From the NCBI GenBank assembly GCA_005773145.1, contig SXHS01000332.1, positions 1 through 16,271 on the forward strand: a stretch of DNA of 16,271 nt, given 5' to 3'. This stretch comes from Planctomycetaceae bacterium (lineage in GTDB: Bacteria; Planctomycetota; Planctomycetia; Pirellulales; Pirellulaceae). Both the position numbers and the translations under genes were made by a program. Below are positions 7,150 through 14,661 of the stretch, in pieces. Position 1 is the first letter of the stretch. Each line of letters begins with the position of its first letter. Below the pieces are notes generated by a model. That model was not told the origin of the DNA, did not search any database, and saw only the letters and a program-made list of their open reading frames with translations.

Positions 7150-8199
7150 ATGCTGGAAATCACGAATTACGATTACAACCTGCCCGCCGAGCTGATCGCC
7201 CAACAGCCGTTGGCCGTGCGGAGCGATGCGCGTTTGATGGTGATTGATCGCCAGAGCCAATCGTGGCAGCATGCGCATGTTCGCGATCTACCGGCGCTAC
7301 TCCACCCTGGCGACTGTTTGGTATTGAACGATTCGCGTGTGCTGATGGCCCGGCTGAGCGGTCACCGCGTGTTGACCGGAGGCCGCTGGCAGGGACTTTT
7401 TTTGGCCGAGGACACCGGGTGCCATTGGCGCGTTCTGTCCAAGACGCGAGGCAAGTTGCAGCCGGGAGAACTCATTCAACTCGAGGATCGTGATTCGCGT
7501 CCCGCGATTTCGATCCGTCTGTTGTCACAGCTAGGTGCGGGCGAATGGGCCGTAGCGCCGCAATGCGACGAGCCAACGCTGGCGATCTTGGAGCGGCTAG
7601 GGCGCGTCCCTCTCCCCCCCTATATTCGCGGTGGCCAGATGATACCGGATGACCAATCGGCCTACCAAACGGTTTACGCCCGCGAGCCGGGCTCGGTGGC
7701 CGCGCCCACGGCCGGGCTGCATCTGACATTAAATCTCTTGGACGAGCTAGGTCGCACGGGCATCCGTCATACTCGCGTTCTGTTACATGTTGGCATTGGC
7801 ACGTTTCGCCCCATGAATGTGACCAGCTTGGACCAGCATCGTATGCACGCTGAATTCGGTCGGATCGAGTCGCCGGCGGTCGAAGCCCTCCAGCAAGTCC
7901 GCCTGAGTGGAGGACGCCGCATCGCGATTGGCACCACCACCGTTCGTGTGTTGGAATCGGCGGCCGATGCACAGGGATCGTTGACTGCTTGGTCGGGGCA
8001 AACGGACCTCTTCATTCGGCCCCCTTACACATTCCGCGCGATCGACGGCCTGTTGACGAACTTTCATTTGCCTCGATCCACGTTGTTGGTTCTGGTACGG
8101 ACCTTTGGCGGGGATGCACTGATTCGCGCCGCCTATGATGAGGCAATTCGCGAGCGCTACCGGTTTTACAGTTATGGCGATGCCATGCTGATTCTCTGA
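7150..8199 (+). CDS. queA: S-adenosylmethionine:tRNA ribosyltransferase-isomerase
   Basis: A 349-residue cytoplasmic enzyme that transfers and isomerises the ribose of S-adenosylmethionine onto preQ1 at tRNA position 34, making epoxyqueuosine. Full-length family signatures are visible: YDYNLPAELIAQQPL at the N-terminus, LVLNDSRV, the SVAAPTAGLHLT block, HVGIGTFRP, MHAEFGRI, IGTTTVRVLES, the TNFHLPRSTLL block and the C-terminal YSYGDAMLI. AGAGG just before the ATG supports the start. No tgt or other queuosine gene is next to it, so pathway partners must lie elsewhere. The start faces the glycosyltransferase gene across only 44 bases, leaving little room for two promoters. A weak 4-bp hairpin follows the stop but no clear terminator was seen. 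Confidence 0.97.
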   Translation: MLEITNYDYNLPAELIAQQPLAVRSDARLMVIDRQSQSWQHAHVRDLPALLHPGDCLVLNDSRVLMARLSGHRVLTGGRWQGLFLAEDTGCHWRVLSKTRGKLQPGELIQLEDRDSRPAISIRLLSQLGAGEWAVAPQCDEPTLAILERLGRVPLPPYIRGGQMIPDDQSAYQTVYAREPGSVAAPTAGLHLTLNLLDELGRTGIRHTRVLLHVGIGTFRPMNVTSLDQHRMHAEFGRIESPAVEALQQVRLSGGRRIAIGTTTVRVLESAADAQGSLTAWSGQTDLFIRPPYTFRAIDGLLTNFHLPRSTLLVLVRTFGGDALIRAAYDEAIRERYRFYSYGDAMLIL

Positions 8200-8282
8200 A
8201 TCCTTGCCCAATCGGGCGTCGCTAGCGTTTGCATTCTGACGGTTTTACGACTTCTGCTGAATTTAACGAGGTTACCCGTCGA

Positions 8283-8301
8283 TACAATCATACGGATTGT
8301 A
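8283..8301. promoter_or_regulatory. Perfect inverted repeat overlapping a possible -10 box
   Basis: TACAATC (8283-8289) and GATTGTA (8295-8301) are exact 7-base inverted copies around 5 bases (ATACG). The left arm contains TACAAT, a 5-of-6 match to a -10 box, placed so that the transcript of the porin-like gene would have a leader of about 70 bases. This would suit an operator. No good -35 box lies at 17 bases upstream. Confidence 0.4.
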
Positions 8302-8339
8302 GTAGTCGTTGCAGGGCCAAGCCCGTGCCACGCAACGGT

Positions 8340-8355
8340 CTTTATCTCAATAAAG
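8340..8355 (+). promoter_or_regulatory. Leader hairpin next to the ribosome binding site
   Basis: CTTTAT (8340-8345) and ATAAAG (8350-8355) are exact inverted copies around a CTCA loop. The right arm runs into AAAGGG, the probable Shine-Dalgarno of the porin-like gene (ATG at 8366). Folding would partly hide the binding site. The stem is AT-rich and weak, so an effect is only possible. Confidence 0.35.
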
Positions 8356-8365
8356 GGTTGATAGC

Positions 8366-9541
8366 ATGAGATCTCATCGTTCCCTTACGGTCTGCTGTCT
8401 GATTGGCCTTTTAGCGGCCTCGGCGGCTCAGGGTGCTGACCGCAAGAAAAGTGCCGTGGTGGCAGCCAGTCATGCGGAAACAATATCGGATGACGGCGCG
8501 GGCTACGACATGTCGGCCGCGTATGGCGGGGGTGGTTGCGGCGATGCGTGCGGTGTCAGCTGTGGCGATGCGTGCGGCAGTTGCGGCGATATGTGTGGCG
8601 GCGCGTGTTTCCCCTGTGATAGTGGGTGTGGTAGCCTCTGGTCGCATCGCCATATCATTTTCGGCGAGTATCTGTATCTGCGTCCCCGTGACGCTGAAGT
8701 TGCCTACGCGGTGCCCATCGACGGCCCCATCACCGACCCGGATAGTGGCCCACCCATCCAGGTTGGGCCTTACGGCGTGGTGGACCCCGACTATCAACCG
8801 GGTTACCGTGTCGGATTGAATCTAGCCCTGGATCCCTGCCGCAGCATCTTCCTCAGCTATAGCCAGCTGGAAAGTTCCACGACCGACTCCATCGCGCGGG
8901 CCAACGACGATATCGTCATCCACTCGAATGTGGCTCATCCGTCCAGCGAAAGTGCGGAGACCGATTTCAATTCAGCCACCGCAACGCATGACATCGATTA
9001 CAACTTGGCCGATTTCGGCCTGCGACACATCTTGATGCAGGGGAACACCTACGCGGTGAACTACGAATGGGGTGGCCGATACGCCAAATTGGAGCAGAAT
9101 TTCAATTCGCAGTTCATCAATAACGAAATCGAAACCGTGACAACCGATCTGGATTTCGAAGGTGGCGGTATTCGACTGGGTCTGGACGGCCAACGCATGG
9201 CGTGCCGCAGCTGCTGGCATGCCTATGGCAAGACCGCCGCCAGCTTTGTTGGAGGTGAATTCAACGGTACCTACTTTCAAGGAACCAATTTTGATCCGGT
9301 GATCGTGAGCACCGACTGGCGGTCGGGCCGAGTCGTCACCATCCTGGATTTCGAGGCGGGCTTGGGCTGGACGAGTCCTGGCGGCTGCCTGACGTTTTCC
9401 GCCGGTTATGTGTTCAGCACTTGGTTGAATGCAGTGAAGACCAATGAGTTCATCAACGCCATACAGCGTAACAATCTGCTCAACTTGAATGACGGGCTGT
9501 CGTTCGATGGTCTGGTAGCCCGTGCGGAACTGCGGTTTTAA
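8366..9541 (+). CDS. Porin-like outer membrane beta-barrel protein with Gly/Cys ladder
   Basis: A 391-residue exported protein. Residues 1-24 are a signal peptide (hydrophobic CCLIGLLAASAA, cleavage near AQGA). Residues 58-88 hold nine Cys (58, 62, 66, 70, 73, 77, 81, 84, 88) spaced three or four apart in a Gly/Asp/Ala background, a feature I associate with planctomycete surface proteins. The rest alternates polar and hydrophobic residues, opens with FGEYLYLRPR like Lpg1974/BBP7-type planctomycete outer membrane proteins, and ends in RAELRF with a terminal Phe, as expected for a barrel recognised by the BAM machinery. Likely a pore or surface barrel; the Cys ladder could cross-link or bind metal. 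AAAGGG upstream supports the start. A strong hairpin terminator follows, so it is probably transcribed alone. Confidence 0.82.
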   Translation: MRSHRSLTVCCLIGLLAASAAQGADRKKSAVVAASHAETISDDGAGYDMSAAYGGGGCGDACGVSCGDACGSCGDMCGGACFPCDSGCGSLWSHRHIIFGEYLYLRPRDAEVAYAVPIDGPITDPDSGPPIQVGPYGVVDPDYQPGYRVGLNLALDPCRSIFLSYSQLESSTTDSIARANDDIVIHSNVAHPSSESAETDFNSATATHDIDYNLADFGLRHILMQGNTYAVNYEWGGRYAKLEQNFNSQFINNEIETVTTDLDFEGGGIRLGLDGQRMACRSCWHAYGKTAASFVGGEFNGTYFQGTNFDPVIVSTDWRSGRVVTILDFEAGLGWTSPGGCLTFSAGYVFSTWLNAVKTNEFINAIQRNNLLNLNDGLSFDGLVARAELRF

Positions 9542-9580
9542 GGTCGGACGCCGTTTTTGTAGAAGTTCGTATTTCGTCTC

Positions 9581-9620
9581 CAAAGGCCGGCCTGGTTCAA
9601 TCCCACCAGACCGGCCTTTG
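9581..9620 (+). terminator. Hairpin terminator of the porin-like gene
   Basis: CAAAGGCCGG (9581-9590) pairs perfectly with CCGGCCTTTG (9611-9620). After one mismatch the stem continues with CTGG (9592-9595) against CCAG (9606-9609), closing on a 10-base loop. It starts 40 bases after the stop codon. The 3' side has only a broken T-tract (CTTTG then CTATT), so it may be only partly intrinsic. Confidence 0.72.
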
Positions 9621-9626
9621 CTATTA

Positions 9627-9727
9627 AGTGGCATTGGCTTCTCGCCTGTGATGATCAGCTAGATCCCCTCATCGGCAGGCAAGATGCCTGCCGCCACTCT
9701 CTCAGTGGCATAGGCTTCCAGCCTGTG
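9627..9727. repeat. Cluster of three REP-like palindromic units
   Basis: Unit 1 (9627-9650) and unit 3 (9704-9727) are direct copies, identical at 21 of 24 positions, of the form AGTGGCAT(T/A)GGCTTC followed by two variable bases and GCCTGTG. Unit 2 lies between them in opposite orientation: GGCAGGC (9674-9680), AAGAT, GCCTGCC (9686-9692), then GCCACT (9693-9698), the inverse of the AGTGGC head. Units 2 and 3 therefore meet head to head around CTCTC (9699-9703). Unit 3 also holds an internal AGGCT-TCC-AGCCT hairpin. This has the build of repetitive extragenic palindromes. I recall similar sequences scattered in planctomycete intergenic regions, but could not count copies here beyond this cluster. 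Confidence 0.75.
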
Positions 9728-9836
9728 GACCTTCGCCATCCGCTCCGTTTTTTCGTTTCTCTCGGAACGATTCTCTGTCGCAGTGCGTCCAAGAAGCGTG
9801 GCTGGAGGCGCGAGGCCCGTCTTGGGAGGATTTATC

Positions 9837-12116
9837 ATGTTCGCTAAGCACTGGTATCAGCAATGGCCCGGGGTCGCCGCTGGGCTGGGACTGTTCTTCA
9901 CGATGGCGGTCGGTGTGGGCGCCCAGGGCGTGTTGCTAGACGAACGGCCGGACCAGGAGTTTCGCCTGCCGAAACCGCCGCACCTTTGGCCCCCCGAGCC
10001 GCTCCCCCACCCAGTACCGGAGCAGGCCACCTACCGCTTGCGGGAACTGTCGGTTCAGGCCACATTGGACGGCCCAGCTGCCCGCGTGCAGATGAGCCAG
10101 ACGTTTCAAAACACTGGCAACCGACCCCTGGAAACGCGATTCGTCTTTCCGCTTCCCTATGACGGCGCCATTGAGCAGATGACCTTGATGGTGGACGGCA
10201 AAGAGTACCCGGCCAAGCTATTGCCGGCTGAGGAGGCACGCCGCATCTATCAATCGTACCTGCAGCGTCAACGGGATCCCGCCTTGCTGGAACTCATGGC
10301 ACACGGGCTCTATCAAACCAGTATCTTTCCCGTTCCCGCCGGCGCGGAGCGGACCGTAACCCTGAGTTATGCGCAACTATGTCGTGTCCAGGACGGCGCG
10401 ACGGACTTCGTGTTGCCGTTGGGTACCGCTAAGTACTCGCAGCAACCGTTGGACAAGGTTTCGATTGACATTTCGATGCGCAGTCCGGACACCATTAAAA
10501 ACGTCTACAGCCCGACGCATCGCGTGACGATAGAACGGCCGAATCCGCAACAAGCAGTGGCCCACTACCGAGGGACCAACGAGGTACCGACCACCGATTT
10601 TCGACTTATTTTTGACGCTGACAAGCAAGCGGTCAGCGCTCGGTGCTTGAGCTATTGGCCACCGGGTGACGATGCGGGTTATTTCATGCTGATGGCTACC
10701 TCGGGTCTCCCCGAAGCGCGAAGTGAGCCGCTCCCCAAGACAGTTGTGTTTGTGTTGGATCGCTCGGGGAGCATGAGCGGCACGAAACTCGACCAGGCCA
10801 AGGAGGCCGTACGGTTTGTCTTGCGCAATCTGCGTCCGGTGGACCGGTTCAATCTTGTGGTCTACGACAACCACGTGGATTTATTTCGCCCCGAACTACA
10901 GCGCTGTGACGATGCAACGCGTCAAGCCGCTCTGGCGTATGTGGATGGGATTTTCGCGGGGGGGAGCACCAATATCGACGGCGCGCTGATCCAGTGCCTG
11001 GACCAGCTGGGCCAAAATCCTGGGCCCAACTACGTGCTATTCCTTACGGACGGCCTGCCGACCGCTGGTGAGACGGGAGAGGCCCAAATCACAGCCCATG
11101 CCCGGAGCCATAACCAATGCCGTGCTCGGATCCTGACCTTAGGCGTCGGTTACGACGTCAATAGTCGCCTGTTGGACCGGATCACGATAGCCAACTACGG
11201 TCAGAGTCATTACGTGCGGCCGAATGAGGACTTGGAGCTAGTAACGGGGCAGGTTTATCGTCGGATTGACAGTCCGGTGCTCATGGATGCGAAGTTCACC
11301 TTTGCGTCGAACGGCCAACCGGCGGCGGATCAAGATTTCAACCGCATCTATCCGCGCGACGTCACGGATCTATTTTCCGGACAGCCCTGTGTGATACTTG
11401 GGCGATATCGACGAGCGGGACCTGCCACGGCCATTTTGACGGGCCGGGTCCATGACGCGGTACACACCACGGAATATCCCATTCAGTTGCAGTCCGAGCA
11501 GGCGGGGGAGCTTTGGTCCTTCATTCCCAAGTTGTGGGCGATGCGTCGCGTGGGGGAGATCATCGATGAGTTGGACCTATCGGGCAAGAACCAAGAGTTG
11601 ATCAATGAGCTGACGGCGTTGGCAACTCGTCATGGAATCCTGACGGCTTACACATCGTATTTGGCGACCGATCTGCCCGTAGCAACCGATGAGTTGGCCA
11701 GAGAACGAGTCGGTAAGGCCGTGTCGGACTTGCTGCGGGTAGAAGGACGGTACGCGTTCGAGCAGCGGGATCGAAAGGCCGGCCTGAAACTGGCTGAGCA
11801 GGTTGTCGACGCTGTGGGAGCGCCGGCGTTTGCAACTGCAGACGGGGCGGGTAACGTGGTGGCAGGTGATCCGGAGCGCCCCGTCGCACCGGTCCGCATT
11901 CAAACTATTGGCGCACGGACCTTTTATCGCCAAAAGGGGGAGTGGCTGGATGCCCATCTGAGCCAGGACCAAATCGGCCAGGCGGTCGTTATCGACAAGT
12001 TGGGCGATCGCGCCTGGGAATTGCTATCTCGCGGAGGGCGCGAAGCCGGACAGGTACTGGCATTGGAAGGGGACGTGATCGTTCGCTGGGGGGACCAGGT
12101 CTATCGGCTCAAGTGA
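9837..12116 (+). CDS. Secreted VIT and von Willebrand factor A domain protein
   Basis: A 759-residue exported protein. The ATG at 9837 has GGAGGA six bases upstream and opens a signal peptide (residues 1 to about 29, GLGLFFTMAVGVGA); the frame is open 18 codons further but lacks such signals. Residues about 64-195 are a VIT (inter-alpha-trypsin inhibitor) domain with the EEARRIYQSYLQRQRDPALLE block and FPVPAGAERTVTLSY. Residues about 300-470 are a vWA domain with a complete metal-ion site: Asp308-x-Ser310-x-Ser312, Thr378 and Asp405 (LTDG). The C-terminal 250 residues have no recognised domain; the ending DVIVRWGDQVYRLK is not a sortase signal. Proteins of this build are thought to mediate adhesion or protein binding in the periplasm or outside the cell. 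It is convergent, 35 bases apart, with the next gene. Confidence 0.93.
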   Translation: MFAKHWYQQWPGVAAGLGLFFTMAVGVGAQGVLLDERPDQEFRLPKPPHLWPPEPLPHPVPEQATYRLRELSVQATLDGPAARVQMSQTFQNTGNRPLETRFVFPLPYDGAIEQMTLMVDGKEYPAKLLPAEEARRIYQSYLQRQRDPALLELMAHGLYQTSIFPVPAGAERTVTLSYAQLCRVQDGATDFVLPLGTAKYSQQPLDKVSIDISMRSPDTIKNVYSPTHRVTIERPNPQQAVAHYRGTNEVPTTDFRLIFDADKQAVSARCLSYWPPGDDAGYFMLMATSGLPEARSEPLPKTVVFVLDRSGSMSGTKLDQAKEAVRFVLRNLRPVDRFNLVVYDNHVDLFRPELQRCDDATRQAALAYVDGIFAGGSTNIDGALIQCLDQLGQNPGPNYVLFLTDGLPTAGETGEAQITAHARSHNQCRARILTLGVGYDVNSRLLDRITIANYGQSHYVRPNEDLELVTGQVYRRIDSPVLMDAKFTFASNGQPAADQDFNRIYPRDVTDLFSGQPCVILGRYRRAGPATAILTGRVHDAVHTTEYPIQLQSEQAGELWSFIPKLWAMRRVGEIIDELDLSGKNQELINELTALATRHGILTAYTSYLATDLPVATDELARERVGKAVSDLLRVEGRYAFEQRDRKAGLKLAEQVVDAVGAPAFATADGAGNVVAGDPERPVAPVRIQTIGARTFYRQKGEWLDAHLSQDQIGQAVVIDKLGDRAWELLSRGGREAGQVLALEGDVIVRWGDQVYRLK

Positions 12117-12151
12117 TCAGGGAACCGCATCCATCATGACGACGCCGATCC

Positions 12152-12841
12152 TCAGTAATCGATATCCATTCCCAATTGCGTACGTAGGATCTCGAACTGT
12201 TCTAGGTAGTGCTGGCTGGAACTATGCACGTGTTCCGCCTCGGTTATGAACCGCATCTGCTCGTTGCGGGGAATGTCGTGCCGATCCAAGATGTCTTGGA
12301 ATTCGTCGAGTGCATGACTGTAAACGATGAGCAGTTTATGCTCGTCAAACTGAATTTCGTGAGGTACCTGCGGATTTAGAATGGCGATGCCGCAACAGCC
12401 GTCGTTGGTGAGCAGGTCCTCATGGTCCCAGAGCAAGCTCTTCAGTACCGGCATGTCCAAATGCTCGCGATACAAGTCGCGGTGGGACGAGCCTTGCGAG
12501 CCATGACTGGTTTCCAGTACCACGTCCACGGTATTGCCGAGCGGATCTAGGAGATCCATAAAGACTTCAAACAGTCGTTCACGCGAGATGGCGGTCATCA
12601 AGACGGGGATATTTCCGCGACCTTGGTCGTCTTCGTATTGGTCGTGTTTGTAACCCTCGGAGGGGACAACCTTGAGATCAAAGGACGGTCGCACGGCGTC
12701 GGTTAGTGTAAAACTGCCATAGCGGTTCACTTCGAGGTGCCGCTGCAGGATGTCTTCCGACACCCGCTCGAACGAATTGGTCGTGCGTGCCGTTTCCCGC
12801 TCGTGGAAGACGTTGGTGAAATAGTCTTTCAGGAACCCCAT
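12152..12841 (-). CDS. Cytoplasmic protein of unknown function
   Basis: A 229-residue acidic protein (MGFLKDYFTNVFHERET... ending LRTQLGMDIDY) with no signal peptide or membrane segment. No domain was recognised. The codon use, length and clear start suggest a real gene. Visible features are a segment rich in Asp, His and Glu (SEGYKHDQYEDDQGRG), a long helical-looking middle, a CC pair in NDGCCGIAIL, and a C-terminal helical region HSSSQHYLEQFEILRTQL. The ATG at 12841 has GGGAGAG at suitable distance; a TTG nine codons upstream is a less likely start. It is divergent from the transglutaminase gene across 194 bases that contain a perfect 17-base palindrome. Confidence 0.75.
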   Translation of the reverse strand: MGFLKDYFTNVFHERETARTTNSFERVSEDILQRHLEVNRYGSFTLTDAVRPSFDLKVVPSEGYKHDQYEDDQGRGNIPVLMTAISRERLFEVFMDLLDPLGNTVDVVLETSHGSQGSSHRDLYREHLDMPVLKSLLWDHEDLLTNDGCCGIAILNPQVPHEIQFDEHKLLIVYSHALDEFQDILDRHDIPRNEQMRFITEAEHVHSSSQHYLEQFEILRTQLGMDIDY

Positions 12842-12932
12842 GACCCCACTCTCCCACAACCGGTACAATCGGCCCTTCCCTCAGGACCTGCACGTCACGG
12901 CTGCTGCGCTAAATTCGGGCCTAATCGCCACC

Positions 12933-12949
12933 CATCCACGTCGTGGATG
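12933..12949. promoter_or_regulatory. Perfect 17-base palindrome between divergent genes
   Basis: CATCCACG (12933-12940), a central T, and CGTGGATG (12942-12949) form an exact palindrome. It sits 92 bases upstream of one divergent start (12841) and 87 upstream of the other (13036). Its symmetry and length suit a site for a dimeric regulator controlling both genes. No regulator gene is in view. Confidence 0.45.
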
Positions 12950-13035
12950 CCCCATGGCGTTCTCCGATGAGGAAGTTTAGCATTCGACAATCACCGGACA
13001 ACGTATTCGCATTGCGTTAGCGGTTGGAGTTTCCC

Positions 13036-14658
13036 ATGTTCAAGACGGATAGCAACGGCCCTGCGGGTCGCCCGTGGCAAATCGGATCAATCTCCGAAGG
13101 GCCAATGTGGCGGCGACGAAACATGGGCTGGGGACTGCTCCTCCTATGGTCCCTCGGATGTGCCCCGAATTTGGCGGATCGTGCGGATCCCGCCCCTCAG
13201 GGGGTGCATACGGATCACGTTGAGCGTGAGACCTGGGATGTGATCTTCGCCGGGGGAACTAAGGTCGGTGCCATTTCGACACGCATACGGCCCGTCGAGG
13301 AAAACGGCCACACGCGGCACGAAATCACGTCGCATCTGAAACTTGTCCTACAGCGATTTGGTGAATCCACCGAACAAAATCTGGTCTTAACCAGCGTGGA
13401 GACACCAGCCGGATCCTTGCAGCACTTCGAGTGTCGTATTCCGACTGGTGGTGGTGAGACGGTAACGCAAGGCGAAGTCGAGAAGGACCAGCTTAACGTG
13501 GTGACTACGTCTTCCGGTCGACCGCAATCACAACAGTTCTCCTGGCCGGCCGCTGGTGGTGGGTTTTCGGCGCTGGATATCTCCCTGCGAAGTGCACCCT
13601 TGAAGCCCGGTGAGCATCGAGTCCTGTATTCGATCATCCCAGTTCCGCCGTCCGTCGTGCCGGTCGAACTTCAGCTGACCGCCGCGGATTGGGAGTTGGT
13701 CCCATTGCTGGACACTGAGAAGCGTTTATTGCGAGTCGAGTTGCAGACCCAACTGCCGGACGGGAATCGTCTCCCTTCGACGCTGTGGATCGACGAGCAG
13801 GGGGAGATCCTCAAACAATTTGAAACGAGCATGCGTTGGGAAACCTTTCGCACGACACGGGAATTGGCCGAGGCTCCCATTGAGACTCAAGGATACGACC
13901 TGGGGAGCAATCTGGTTGTCTCCATCGATCGCCCCTGGCCAGCCCCCCATGAGTCTCGGCGCGTGGTCTATCGAGTCCGCCTGCGAGATCGAGAGCCTGC
14001 GGACGTGTTTCCCGACAGCATGGGACAGAGTGTCGAGGCCCGCGGAGCTCATGAGGCCGAGGTCACTGTGACGGCCCTGCGTCCCGATCACTCGTCTCCA
14101 AGTCCGAATGCATCACCGCCAACACCAGCGGACTTAGCCGCCAACAGCTTGGTACAGACCGAGGATGCCAAGGTGCTGGAGCTGGCCGCCGGAGTATCGG
14201 CTGATAATCTAGAACCCTGGGCACTCGCAGTGGCTTTGGAGCAGCTGGTGCACGCGCGGATCGAAAAGAAAAACTATTCCGCGGCGTTCGACTCGGCGGC
14301 GGATGTAGCGCGCACCCTTCAGGGGGATTGTACGGAACACGCGGTGTTGCTGACAGCCGTCTGCCGCGCTCGCAAGATCCCCACGCGCGTGGCAGTCGGA
14401 CTGGTCTACTATCCGGCTGAACAGGGCTTCGCCTACCACATGTGGAACGAAGTCTGGATCCGCGACCGCTGGATTCCGCTCGACAGCACCCAGGGGCGGG
14501 GTGGCATCAGCGCCGCCTACCTAAAGCTGGCCCAATCGAGCTTGTCAGCCGAAGGTATGCTCAGCCTGTTGCTGCCGGTCTTGCACGTGGTCGATCAACT
14601 GTCCATCGACGTTGTCAACGTCGATGGGGAGCCGTTAGCCGATTCCGACGCGTTATAA
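13036..14658 (+). CDS. Transglutaminase-like protein, probable lipoprotein
   Basis: A 540-residue protein. A hydrophobic stretch (GWGLLLLWSLGC) followed by APNLADRAD looks like a lipoprotein signal with the Cys of SLGC lipidated, although the N-terminal tail before it is long. ATG 13036 has GGAG six bases upstream; ATG 13105, 23 codons later, would give a more typical signal peptide and is a real alternative. Residues about 60-360 are beta-rich with no named domain. The C-terminal part is a transglutaminase-like cysteine fold with the triad visible: Cys432 in GDCTEHA, His468 in AYHMWNEVW and Asp483 in PLDSTQG. Family members are proteases, peptide N-glycanase relatives or amide-forming enzymes; which applies is unknown. 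The protein would act in the periplasm or at the cell surface. It ends 3 bases from the convergent sialidase. Confidence 0.88.
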   Translation: MFKTDSNGPAGRPWQIGSISEGPMWRRRNMGWGLLLLWSLGCAPNLADRADPAPQGVHTDHVERETWDVIFAGGTKVGAISTRIRPVEENGHTRHEITSHLKLVLQRFGESTEQNLVLTSVETPAGSLQHFECRIPTGGGETVTQGEVEKDQLNVVTTSSGRPQSQQFSWPAAGGGFSALDISLRSAPLKPGEHRVLYSIIPVPPSVVPVELQLTAADWELVPLLDTEKRLLRVELQTQLPDGNRLPSTLWIDEQGEILKQFETSMRWETFRTTRELAEAPIETQGYDLGSNLVVSIDRPWPAPHESRRVVYRVRLRDREPADVFPDSMGQSVEARGAHEAEVTVTALRPDHSSPSPNASPPTPADLAANSLVQTEDAKVLELAAGVSADNLEPWALAVALEQLVHARIEKKNYSAAFDSAADVARTLQGDCTEHAVLLTAVCRARKIPTRVAVGLVYYPAEQGFAYHMWNEVWIRDRWIPLDSTQGRGGISAAYLKLAQSSLSAEGMLSLLLPVLHVVDQLSIDVVNVDGEPLADSDAL

Positions 14659-14661
14659 GGC

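Noticed and set aside
8206..8217. GCCC-AATC-GGGC hairpin after queA
   Set aside because: Only a 4-bp stem with no T-run; too weak to call a terminator.
8537..8629. Possible short-repeat array or CRISPR-like structure
   Set aside because: The repeats are in-frame codons of the Cys ladder, not regularly spaced repeats with unique spacers.
12842..12868. TTG start nine codons upstream for the unknown minus-strand protein
   Set aside because: ATG 12841 has a suitable GGGAGAG upstream, which itself lies inside the TTG extension.
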